Shown here: positions 8,215 to 18,700 of the stretch, piece after piece
Layout of the letters: each line of letters starts with the position of its first letter
Numbering within the stretch: the stretch's first letter is position 1
Source of the DNA: Oceanipulchritudo coccoides
GTDB lineage: Bacteria > Verrucomicrobiota > Verrucomicrobiia > Opitutales > Oceanipulchritudinaceae
Direction of reading: 5' to 3'
NCBI RefSeq assembly: GCF_010500615.1
Contig: NZ_JAAGNX010000001.1
Location: 62,001 to 126,000, forward strand
DNA: 64,000 nucleotides
Made by a program: the position numbers and the translations under genes
Notes under the pieces: model-generated
Seen by the model: only the letters and a program-made list of their open reading frames with translations
Told to the model about the DNA's origin: nothing
The model's database searches: none

Positions 8215-9360
8215 ATGAAATCCGTTTCCAACGCGTTTTTCCTGCTTCCTTTATTCCTGTTGGGTGTGCCTTTCCTTGCCGCCAACGTGGTCGTTGAGAC
8301 CGTCTTTGTCGGGGGCGCTAACAACCCACCCAATCCGGATGATGGAGATCTTGAGTCGGCGCGGCGCGGAGCAGTCCCGTACGATTACTACATTGGAAAG
8401 TATGAGGTGACCAATGCCCAGTATGCCGAATTCCTCAATGCGGCCGCAACGGTCCGGGCCACCGCCTGGTTACATTCCTTCAATATGGAATTTGATCCGC
8501 GTGGGGGCATCATCAGCAACGAGGCCGACGGGGTCTATTCCTACGAAATCAAAGAGGGGATGGCCAACAAGCCAGTGACCTTTGTGTCGCTTTTTCAGGC
8601 TATGGCATTTTGCAACTGGTTGACCAATGGCCAGGGAGCCGGCGACATCAACTCCGGTACCTACCAGTTGACAAAGCCATCGGGGGTCATTGATGCAACA
8701 GTTGTCCGCGACGCGGTTGCCTTTGCGAATGGCGGGGTAGCGGTCGCCAGTGAGAACGAGTGGTATAAGGCGGCTTACTACGAGCCGGGTCCGGAGGGTC
8801 CTGCAAGCGACTACTGGAAGTACCCGACCCGCAGTAATCTTGAGCCGGCATGGGTCCAGCCCAACAGTGACAGCTCCAACAGCGCCAACATGAATGGGGT
8901 GGTGAAGTCGGGAAATCTCAATGGTTTCCCCACTGATGTCGGTGCCTACACCCTCGCGATTTCGCCTTCCGGTGCTTTTGATATGGCAGGAAACGCTGAC
9001 GAGTGGAACGATACCATTCCCGAAGGCGGCTTTGATGAAAGGGTTCTCGCTTCGGGTGGGTCCTTTTTTGACAATCCTGTATTTACGGGAGCGACTTCAA
9101 CAAAGTCCGTTGTTTCCAGTGGAGGCGGCCAGTTTTCCCAGCGCGGATTCCGTGTCACCAGCACGCAGCCTATCGACGGATCCGTGTCCAGCTGGCGTGG
9201 CTGGACGATTGTCGACGGGTACGCCGATACCGGTTCCTGGCTGGGTTGGCTCTGGATTGGCAACGATCCTTGGCTCTGGTCGCCCAGGCTTGGAGGCTGG
9301 CTCTACAGCCCGGCCGATGGGGTTTCCGAAACTGGTGGCTGGGTTTACGTGCCGCGTTAG
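8215..9360 (+). CDS. Secreted FGE/SUMF1-fold protein without catalytic cysteines, with Trp-rich C-terminal motif
   Basis: 381 residues with a signal peptide (residues 1-24, LPLFLLGVPFLAANV). The formylglycine-generating-enzyme-like domain spans about residues 55-320: YYIGKYEVTNAQYAEFLNAA, ENEWYKAAYY, GAFDMAGNADEWND and QRGFRVTS are the usual blocks. True FGE enzymes have two active-site Cys near the C-terminal RGGSW/CR..YR region; here that region reads GGSFFDNPVFTGATSTK and the whole protein has a single Cys (residue 133). So it should not be a sulfatase-maturing enzyme; a binding or structural use of the fold is more likely. The last ~60 residues carry W-G-W-rich repeats ending GGWVYVPR, probably a surface or wall-associated module. 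It converges on a sulfatase gene. Confidence 0.82.
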   Translation: MKSVSNAFFLLPLFLLGVPFLAANVVVETVFVGGANNPPNPDDGDLESARRGAVPYDYYIGKYEVTNAQYAEFLNAAATVRATAWLHSFNMEFDPRGGIISNEADGVYSYEIKEGMANKPVTFVSLFQAMAFCNWLTNGQGAGDINSGTYQLTKPSGVIDATVVRDAVAFANGGVAVASENEWYKAAYYEPGPEGPASDYWKYPTRSNLEPAWVQPNSDSSNSANMNGVVKSGNLNGFPTDVGAYTLAISPSGAFDMAGNADEWNDTIPEGGFDERVLASGGSFFDNPVFTGATSTKSVVSSGGGQFSQRGFRVTSTQPIDGSVSSWRGWTIVDGYADTGSWLGWLWIGNDPWLWSPRLGGWLYSPADGVSETGGWVYVPR

Positions 9361-9453
9361 CTACCCCAAGTTCGAGCAGCAGGCGTAATCCAGCCCATCT
9401 AATCGAGTTGTGCGGGCTTTAAGGCAGCGACAACTTGCCTCTCCCCTAATGCA

Positions 9454-12390
9454 CTATTCTGCAGTGACCACACGCGCAAAGAAGCGTTTCGTGCCATCGG
9501 GATAATCTGCCTGCAGGCTAATGGGGCCGTCGCTTTCAAGCCACTCAATACTGTCACTGTAGAACCACTCGCCATTTGCCATGGTGGAGGATCCCTGCAG
9601 CAGGTAGCGGCGTCCGGCAATGCCGTCCACGGAGACTGTCAAACTCCCTGGAGCAACTTGGAGAAGGGGTTTCAAGAAAGATGAGGGATCGGTCGGGTTG
9701 GTGCCGAAAAGATACTCATCATAATCGGAATTTGCATCACCATCCTGGTTTTCATTTGGTGCGCCGGCTGTGGTTGTTAGGTTACCGAACTTAGCCACTT
9801 CCCATGAATCCGGCAGCATGTCACGGTCGACATTCTCCGGATCAAACCCGCCTTGTACAAGCAGAGGTACCTGATACGCGGACGTGTTTCCATCCGATTC
9901 AATCTGCAGGGTGATGAGGTTGAACTTGGAATCCCCCGCGGCGGGTGTTCCAGTCAGTTCACCGGTCGTTGGATGAATGCTCAACCAGCCGGGTTTACCG
10001 TCAATAATGCTCCAGACGGGAGGGGATGCCCCGGAGGGCAAACTACAGGTCAGGGGCATGGTGTATGGGGTTCCTGCAACGGCATCCTCAAGGTCATAGC
10101 TGGTGATGGCAAGCAACTCGCCGTCGGCGTTCCAATGAGGATACGGCATGGCTGCTTCCAGATCGGCGTACTCTGCCTGGAGCTCTGCCAGCTTGGACGG
10201 GTTGGAAACAGCCTGGTTTCCGCTGTATTCACCCGAGCCAGCCGAATGGTCGAAGAGGTACTCATCTCCAGTGTTGCGATTCTTGTAATACTTCCAATCT
10301 CCTGACCGAATCGCAATTTGCAGGGTGGTGCCCCTGCGCCAGAAAAGCTGGCGGTCGCCGAGTGTGGAAACCCTTCCGCGCAGCAGGGGCATCAGGTTGG
10401 CTCCGTCGGTCCGGATATCCATGATCTGGTCCGCGGAGCTGATGGCTGCAAATGTTGGCAGCATATCGATGGCGCTGACCGGGACATCGTAACCGATGAC
10501 CTGGCCGGAGGGAATGGTTCCCGGCCATTGGATGGCAAAGGGTACCCGGATGCCACCCTCCCAGAGGCTCCCCTTGGTTCCGCGAAGGGTCCGGTTGAGG
10601 GACCAGTTGGAGCCCTTCCCGGGGCCGCCGTTGTCGCTGTGAAAAACGACCAGGGTCTTGTCGGCAATGCCCAGCTCGCCGAGGCGGTGCATCAGGCGCC
10701 CAATGTTGTCGTCCATGGAAAGAACCATGGCCCCGTAGATCCGCCGCAATTCATCATTGTTGGCCGTTGATCCCGTTTGGACAATCCCGTCCATTCTCAG
10801 GATATTGGTGGGAATGCTTCTGCTGTAGTTGCCTCCGAACAGGCCGGCAAGCGGCACGCGAAGGACATCCTCTTCCCTGGCATCCATCGGGCCATGCGGT
10901 GCCGTGTAGGACATGTACAGAAACCACGGCTGATCCGGATTGCTGGTTGCCTCATCGGTAATGTAAGTGAGGGCCTGATCGGTGAAGAAATCCGTGAGGT
11001 ACATGTCCGATGGTTCGGCAACGACCGTGTAGTTGTTCTTGAGCACTTTCTCATCGGAAAGCCCTGTTGTCTTCACATAGTTACGGCTGCCACCGATGAT
11101 GCCGAAAAACTCGTCGAAACCACGCACATTGGGATGGAACAAGGTCTCATTCTCCCCAAGGTGCCACTTGCCGACACAAAATGTGCGGTAGCCGACGGCC
11201 TTCAGCACACTAGCAATCGTGTCCTGGTTTGCGTCGAGGCCAATGGTGGATCCCGCTCCGCCGGCGATCGTGGTACTGAAGTTGCTCTCGTAGCCAAAGC
11301 GGCTGCCGTAGCGGCCAGTCATCAGGCCAGCCCGTGACGGGGCACAGACGGAATTACTCACAAAGCCCGCAGTAAACAGAACCCCGCTGTCGAATATTGA
11401 ATCGATATTCGGGGTTTCAAATTCCAGATCCGGGTGGTTGTGAGCACTCACATCCATGTACCCGAGGTCATCCGCCAGAATGTAGAGGATGTTGGGACGA
11501 ACAGTGGGTTGGGGCGCCTCCACGACATACAGGCTCAGCGTTGCCGTGTCTGTCCCGCCTGCACTGGTCACTTGCACTGAAAAGGTGTTTTCGCCGATAT
11601 CACCAGCTGTCGGCGTGCCGGATAGGCTGCCGTCGGCATCCACTATCAGCCACGATGGGTTTGAAAGCTTTGTGTAGGTCAGCGCTTCGCCGTTTTCGTG
11701 GTAGGCCGTGAAGGCAATGGAGTTGGCATAATCCTCGCCGACAAATGCGCTGGCCCGGTAGATGGTGTCCATCGCAAAAACCGGTGCGATGGGAACGGCA
11801 ATTCCGTCCGTTTCGAGGATCAGGTTGTCCACAATCGCCCGCTGGGTGAAGCCTGCGGATGCTGGCATATCCATTACGAGGACGATTTCACCCGTTCCAT
11901 CGAAAGTGAATGTGATTTCCTTTCCGGGCCCGGCATCTGCCTGTACATAGGTCTGCGAGGTCAACGGGCTGATGCTCCCCTCGTGGACCAGCGGAGCGCT
12001 GTTCCCGCTTAACAAGTCCAGTTTATATGTGTTGGCCGCTCCACCGTCCGAGGTTCCATCAAAGAGACTCACCTGGAATGTACAATTGGCATACATCGAC
12101 ACGATATCGAAGCTCAAGCGGTAATTCCCGGAATCCATCCCTGTAAGCGCTATGGCCACGCCGCGGTTGTTGCCCGAGGATTGGGTATCCACCCGCAATT
12201 GCCCGGAATTGATGCTGGCCGGGCCGCCCGATTGCCAGAAATCGTATTCGGCGCTTGTTATCGGCACTGGATTAGCCACCGGATCATTCAGTACTGCCGC
12301 GCTGAAGTCTTCGCTCCAGACGGTGCTCCACTGGGCATGCACGGTGGTGTTCAGCAGGAACAAGGCGGTTAAATAATAAAGGTTTCTCAT
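9454..12390 (-). CDS. Secreted multidomain Cys-type sulfatase (arylsulfatase family S1)
   Basis: 978 residues. A signal peptide (MRNLYYLTALFLLNTTVHA) leads to a beta-rich N-terminal module (about 20-200) and a putative-Ig repeat (about 215-290, YTKLSNPSWLIVDADGSLSG). The alkaline-phosphatase-fold sulfatase domain spans about 298-720: metal ligands Asp307-Asp308 (ILADDLGYMD), the FGly motif CAPSRAGLMTGR with Cys349, KWHLG, and Asp586-Asn587 in FHSDNGGPG. A second putative-Ig repeat (SIIDGKPGWLSIHPTTGELTG), an Asp-rich EF-hand/TSP3-like segment (DPENVDRDMLPDSWEV, then a DGDANSDYDEY segment) and a beta-rich tail follow. Such enzymes desulfate marine polysaccharides. The Cys needs conversion to formylglycine, and no catalytic FGE or AtsB-like gene is in the window. 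It is divergent from the giant gene across a 311-bp gap. Confidence 0.93.
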   Translation of the reverse strand: MRNLYYLTALFLLNTTVHAQWSTVWSEDFSAAVLNDPVANPVPITSAEYDFWQSGGPASINSGQLRVDTQSSGNNRGVAIALTGMDSGNYRLSFDIVSMYANCTFQVSLFDGTSDGGAANTYKLDLLSGNSAPLVHEGSISPLTSQTYVQADAGPGKEITFTFDGTGEIVLVMDMPASAGFTQRAIVDNLILETDGIAVPIAPVFAMDTIYRASAFVGEDYANSIAFTAYHENGEALTYTKLSNPSWLIVDADGSLSGTPTAGDIGENTFSVQVTSAGGTDTATLSLYVVEAPQPTVRPNILYILADDLGYMDVSAHNHPDLEFETPNIDSIFDSGVLFTAGFVSNSVCAPSRAGLMTGRYGSRFGYESNFSTTIAGGAGSTIGLDANQDTIASVLKAVGYRTFCVGKWHLGENETLFHPNVRGFDEFFGIIGGSRNYVKTTGLSDEKVLKNNYTVVAEPSDMYLTDFFTDQALTYITDEATSNPDQPWFLYMSYTAPHGPMDAREEDVLRVPLAGLFGGNYSRSIPTNILRMDGIVQTGSTANNDELRRIYGAMVLSMDDNIGRLMHRLGELGIADKTLVVFHSDNGGPGKGSNWSLNRTLRGTKGSLWEGGIRVPFAIQWPGTIPSGQVIGYDVPVSAIDMLPTFAAISSADQIMDIRTDGANLMPLLRGRVSTLGDRQLFWRRGTTLQIAIRSGDWKYYKNRNTGDEYLFDHSAGSGEYSGNQAVSNPSKLAELQAEYADLEAAMPYPHWNADGELLAITSYDLEDAVAGTPYTMPLTCSLPSGASPPVWSIIDGKPGWLSIHPTTGELTGTPAAGDSKFNLITLQIESDGNTSAYQVPLLVQGGFDPENVDRDMLPDSWEVAKFGNLTTTAGAPNENQDGDANSDYDEYLFGTNPTDPSSFLKPLLQVAPGSLTVSVDGIAGRRYLLQGSSTMANGEWFYSDSIEWLESDGPISLQADYPDGTKRFFARVVTAE

Positions 12391-12701
12391 TTTGGAGGGG
12401 GGAGGTAATCCGTCTAAATCCGGGTATTTAAGGAAATCTGGGAGTTCAGTTGCTATTTTGCCAGATGTTCCGCCCTTTTCGTCCGGTAATGTTGTTCCAT
12501 TAGAATGGGATTCCGTCTCATTCCGCTTATTCTGGTGATGTTTTTCAGCAAATTTAATTAATACTAGTATCTACACTAATATTAAAGCATTGACCCTACT
12601 TTTGTTTGAGGAATATCCTGACCTTCACTCGACAGGCATATTAATTTGCTTGTCCGGTTTCCTGGCTTATTAACCGATCAGAAAAGTCTAACGAATTCAG
12701 T
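12391..12701. other. Divergent intergenic region between the sulfatase and the giant gene
   Basis: 311 bp without a supported gene. The centre is strongly AT-rich and holds a perfect palindrome ATACTAGTAT at 12561-12570 and TAATATTA at 12577-12584, with near-symmetry between them. No ATG in the frame of the giant ORF exists here; that frame is open from 12645 and closed by a TAA at 12642. Confidence 0.6.
12590..12619 (+). promoter_or_regulatory. Possible sigma-70 promoter of the giant gene
   Basis: TTGACC at 12590-12595 and TATCCT at 12614-12619 are separated by 18 bp, just downstream of the AT-rich palindromes. A start of transcription near 12626 would leave a leader of 40-75 bases, depending on the start codon. 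This rests on sequence match only; the -10 element is imperfect. Confidence 0.3.
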
Positions 12702-15700
12702 TTGGAAGCGCTGGAGCCCCGGCTCCTGCTTTCCGGTGATGGCATTGGCATCGCGGCAACTGATTTTCTGGGGGATGGTGATGAATTGATTTCAGCCATC
12801 CAGGTCGAGCATGACATGGAGGTTGTGAGCACGGATTCAGATGGCTCAGACGAGCTGTTTGACGTTGAGGATTCAGCCCTCATACCGGCCCAGACTGATG
12901 ACGATGATTCCCTTTCAGGTGAGGAAGAATCCACCGCAAAAGCGGTCCTTTTGATCGACAAATTTGCCTTGGCCAGCGAATCCCCGACCAATTTTGAATC
13001 CACCTCCGTGACCGGTCAGCAAGACCGGCTTTCGGAGGAACTGGTGACCACCCTCAAGGCAGCAAACGGCCCCCCAGCCACCGCGAACCTGCTTGACCAG
13101 TGGCTTTCAGCCGAATTATCCAATTCCGGATCCGATCCAACAGGCGGTTCCGGATTCGTCGTATCCAAATCAAATCGGCCCCAATTCGCCAGTTACTCGA
13201 ACTTAAAAGCCTCCACGGGTGGCGTTTTAGCGGAATCCCCGATCGCTCAAATTGCATTCTCCGGGTCGGTAGTCGACCTGTCATCGGCAAGCGGAGCGAC
13301 GATCACAATCACGGTGAATTCCGATGGCCTTGTCACCGTCACGGGAGCCACCGACAGCAATGACAATGGAACCTCCGCGGAAGCGGTGACCACGATCACC
13401 GGTACCGGATCGAACATGATTTTGGTGGGTCCCGATCTGGACACCAAGTGGCAATTGGATGGCCCCAATTCGGGTAGCCTCGAATTTAACGGACTCGTAA
13501 TTTCCTTCACCGGCATCGCCCAGTTACAGGGTGGGACAGAAGCCGACGCCTTCGTTTTGGGAACAACCGGATCGATCGCGAATGGCATCGACGGTGGGGC
13601 CGGCACCAATGCCCTTCTTGGAGCAGATGAGGACAATACCTGGGTTGTGAGTGGTGCAGATGCCGGTACGCTCAACACCACGGTGGCCTTTTCGAACATC
13701 GGCACCCTGATCGGTGGAAGCGCTAATGATGCGTTTGAGCTTTCTGATGGTGGCTCCCTCTCGGGACTGATTGATGGCGGCGTCGATGATGCCGAGCCTG
13801 CTTTGCCGGGAGTGGATCTCCTGACCTTCGCCGCCCGCACCTCATCCGTCAACGTGGACCTCGCCAGTTCCAGCGCGACCGACGTGGCCAGCTTTGTCGG
13901 CATTGAGGGATTTGTCGGCGGTAGTGGCACCGACACCCTGCTGGGTCCTGATAATGGCAGCTTCACCTGGACCGTTTTTGGAATTGGTACTGGCAATCTC
14001 TCTGGCCTGACCTTTTTCGACTTCGAAAACCTGACTGGTGCCGACAATACCGCCAATGACGAATTTGTCTTTGAGACGGGCGGCAGCCTCAGCGGGACCG
14101 TGGACGGCGGAATGGGTACTTTCGACAGCGTGAAAATATTTGATCCGTTCACTAGCGACTACAGCGTCCTGCTTCCCGGCAGTGTTGATTCGAGCGGATC
14201 GGTCACGCTCCATGGAACGACTGTCAACTTTGCCGGCATTGATCCAGTCGATCTGGCGGTGGGCGGCGATCCTCTGAACAAGATTATCTACGGCACTGCG
14301 TTTACAGACCGCATCATCCTTGAAAATGCCCCAACCGCTGGCGAGATGCAGGTGCGTTTCCTCGGGGCCCGATTCTACGACCTTCTCAGCTCGATTTACT
14401 TACCCGGCATCACTTTCACCAACCCGGCCGACTCACTTTCCATCTACGGCATGGGCGGCAGCGACACTATTGAAGTGAAGTCCCTCGATCCGGCTTTCAG
14501 TGCCGACCTGCGGATTTACGGCAGTCAGATGCCCGTAGCCGTCAACCCACTTGATCCAGCACCGGCTCAAGTGCCAGTGGACGATGTGTTTGTTGATAGT
14601 GTCACAATCAGTGGCAGTATCAATACCCAAGGCGGTCTCCTGGACATCTGGGCAGACATGATCCAGGTCAATCCGGATGTGGTCGTCAATACGGGTGCGG
14701 GTGATCTGGTCCTGCGTGCGCGGATTACCGGGATTTCCGATTTGGAGAATCTCCTCCCGGGCTTCGGCACCAATCGCGCGGTTGATATTGAGATTGGGGC
14801 GCGGGCTGAACTGAGGGGTGCCGGAATCTATCTGGTTGCCCAAGCTGAAGACAACAGTCTTCCAGACACTTTGGGCGCACCGAAGGAAGTCGGTAGCTTT
14901 GTCATCGGTCCTCTGGTTAGCAAGCTGGATGGAGTCGTCTCTCTCCCGGTCTCGGTGCTGGTCAAGAACTCCACCGCTGCCATCACTATTCGGGATGGTG
15001 CCATCATTGAGGGCACTTCCACGGTCGGACTTTATGCCATTGCGACGGCTGATGCCTCAGGAAGCGCCAGCGGAAGTATTTTCAGCATTGGTTATTCCCG
15101 GTCGGTAGCTGATGCGCGAATAAACATTGAGGGCAACACGAGGATTGTCTCCGGTGCTGCAGTTGTTATCGCCTCTACCGCCAACTCCACTGCCTCGATG
15201 AGTGCGGGAACTGAGCGCAAGTCGGAGGGAACTCCAAATCCAGGCAATGCACAAATCGCCATTGCGTTGGCGGTGAGTGACGCAAACACCACCTCACTGG
15301 TCAATGTAGCGACGGGATCATACATTGACGCAGCCCTGACAGCCAACATTGGTGCCGCGGGCAGCAGCTCCTCGGAAGCAACAGGTACTTCCGCCATTTA
15401 TGCCGATGGCTCAGCCGGCCTTGCCTTTGGATTTGATTTTTCCTTTGCCGAGATTCGCACCTTCGTTGACGGCACCGTTATCTCCCGGGCAGACCCGGAT
15501 CTGGGTTATACGGTTAAGATCGAGATTGATCCGCTGGTCACATGGGATGGCAGCGGTGAGCCGCCAATTGGATTTGTCGACTACGACAATGACCGGATTT
15601 ATGTCGGACCGAACGCACTCGCCACCGAGGACACCATTACGTACACCAACCGTCGTGGTACCAGCATTGGCGGGCTCGTCGATGGGCGCGAATATTTCAT

Positions 15701-18700
15701 CCTGACCAGCGGGGATGGCTGGATCAAGTTGGCTGACACGGAGACACAGGTCCTCAGGGCGGCAGCCGGTGTCGAGTCTGGAAATATCATCGACCTGGAT
15801 CCCGCATTGGGACCGGCTGCCGAAAACAATTCCCTGACGTTTGGCAGTGCTGATGTCGATGCAGCCCTGAACACGATTTCCCTTCAGCGCAACGGCGCCA
15901 CGGTTTTCAATACCTTTGAATACGGACAGGCCGTCATCTACAAAGCGGGTCCCGGCGGAGCCATTCCCGGACTGGTTGACGGTGGCACCTACTATATAAA
16001 GACCAGCACCGACGAGCAGAACCTGCAAGGCGACTCGCGCTTCGCCGACACCCAGGTGGTTCAGCTTGCCGAAAGTGAAAACGAAGCTGGCGGCGGGGTC
16101 GTCATTGACATCGGTGCAGCAGTCGGGGATGGCCATCAACTGATTGCCAAGCATGTCCTTGATTCCGGGTTCTCCACTGGCCTGGGTATTTCCGCACAGC
16201 TCGGTGCCGACAACAAGTCCACTGCTGAGGCAGGGCTAAAGAGTGAGGATCAGGACCCCAAGGGCGTGATCGCGGGGGCCAAGGAAAAGATAGACGATCT
16301 CACTCCGAATTTGGGTGATAAACTTTTCCAGAACCTGACCAAGAGCTATCGTGACAATGCGAGCAAGACCCAGTCGGGATCCAGCAACTCGCTAGCGGTT
16401 GCAGGCGGGCTGTCCTTCACCTTTACGGACCATGTGGTCACGGCTGATGTTGGCAGCAATGCCGTCCTCAAGTCGAACGAAGACCTTGAGATTACGGCGA
16501 CCATTTCCCAGAAATTCAATGTCGGTGCACAGAGCAGCACCGAGCCACAGCAGCAGGCGGGCGGCGGTAACGCCACCTCCAGCGCGGACAACAATGCCAG
16601 CATTGCGGTTGCGGTAGCGATTTTCAATAACACCGCCCTGGCCACTGTACACAATGGCGCCGAACTGGATGCCCTGCGAGCTTTGCGCGTGGTTTCCGTT
16701 GTCAATTATCCGATCAAGCAACGGTTGGATACCTTCGTCCCACTTTCCTGGGGCGAGTTGACGGACGCCATGCGCGACGAGGGGGCTGGTGCGATTACCA
16801 AGTACCTGAATCTGAATCTCGGGACGCAGGGCTCTTTCTTCAACACTTGGACCTCGGCCACTTCCTCTGCTGAAGAAGTCGGCATCGCCGGTTCCGTTTC
16901 GGTGCTTGTTTTCACAAACCGTTCCGAGGCCGTGGTCCAGAGCAATGTGGAGATCAATCAGGATCTGGCTTGGCGCACCAACAGCAGCAACCCGCACATC
17001 AACCAGGCGGAGCAGCAGGACAACAATAAGGGTGAGCAGGTCGTATCGATCGTGGCCAAGAACATCCAACAGATGATCAACATGACGGGCATCTTCTCGC
17101 TGCCCTCATTCAGCATCGATGCGGCACCGATCATCGGCCCGAGCGCAAAGGACGCCAAACTCAAGGAAAAGTACCGGGCAAAGAAAAAACTCAGTCTTGA
17201 CCCGACTGGGGTCAACGGCGGCAAAGGCGGAGCCGGTGGCTCAATTTTCATAAGCACGCAGACCAACACGACCCACGCGATCATCAAGGACGGCGCGAGT
17301 GTCTACAGTGGCGCCGATGGCGGGTTTAACATGACCGCGAAGGAAGCCCTGTTGAACGTCAATCTGGCCCAGTCCTTTGCCAAAGGGAAGACCTTCGCCA
17401 TTGGTGGTACGGTTCTTTATTCCGGTCAGAATAGCGATACCTTGGCCATGCTGGGAAGCGGTGTAAATGTCACGGGCCGTGATGCCCGGGTTACCGCGGT
17501 GGGTCTCAGCACCACCGCCACATGGGCAGGAGGCATTGCTGCAGGGGAGTCCCTCGGGATTGGCATTTCGGTCGCCATTAATAACATTAACCGGCAGACG
17601 CGCGCGATCATCGGCACCGAGGATGCCGTCGCTGGCACTGCCATTTCAGGCACAAACAACATTGATGTCACTGGCGGGGTACAGGTAAAGGCAACCGTGG
17701 CGGGTGACGTCTGGGCCTTCACCATTGCAGGTGCAGTGGTTTCGCCGGATGACGGAGACAGCTCGGGCAAGACTGATAAGGGCGATACGGTCAATCCGAC
17801 TGGCGATCTGGGTCCCCCGGAAGCAGTTGGAGGAGCGAGTGATGTGGCTGGTGGAACACAACAGGCATCGGACAGCGCACAGACCGGTGTGGCCCTTGCC
17901 GGAGCCGCTTCAGTCAATTTGATCACTGATACCACGCTGGCACTCATTGCAGACGCTGGCACGCTGCAGGCGGGTTTTGTGAGCGTCACGGCAAGTAACG
18001 ACCTTGGCCTGGTGGCCGCAACCGGTGGCTTGGCTTTGGCGTCGGTGGACAGCGGCGACTCATCAGCTGCCATCGCGGGTGCCTTCAGCTACAACAAGAT
18101 TTCGGCAACCACCGATGCGGAAGTGCAGGACACAACAATGTCTCTCACGGGAACTGGTGAAGTGCTTCTCGCCATTGATGCAGTATCTTCAGGCAAAATT
18201 TTCTCCCTGGCTGCTGGCGGTGCTGGCAGCAAGGCTTCTGGAGGTAGCGGAAGTGGCAATACAACAGCCGTTGCCGTTGCAGGGTCGGTTTCACTCAATA
18301 CGATCAGTGGCGGGACAAGCGCCACCTTGCGCAACAGTCCCTCCACTCTGGATACGGGCAATGTGCGGATCAGCGCTAAGGACGCTGCCGGGATTTTTGC
18401 CATTGCGGGCAGCGTATCAGGTTCATTTGCACGGGGCAGTTCAGGGAATTCCACGGCTGCTTCGGCCGGTGTCGCCATTTCCGTCAACCGGATTGATACC
18501 AGCGCCACCTCGCTCATCGAGAGCACAAACTTAACATGGGACGCCCTCGCAACGACTGGCGATCTCCTTGTCGATGCTGACAACGCGCGCGAAATCGGCG
18601 CCTACGCAGTCGGTGGTGCGTTCAGTGCCGCCTCCGGTTCACAAGGCAAGGGCGCGGCGGGCTCTGGTGCCGGAACAGCCTCGATCAACGAGATTACGGG

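Noticed and set aside
9392-9420. Possible terminator between the FGE-like and sulfatase genes (AGCCC ... GGGCTTT)
   Set aside because: Only a 5-bp stem with a 17-nt loop and no real T tract.
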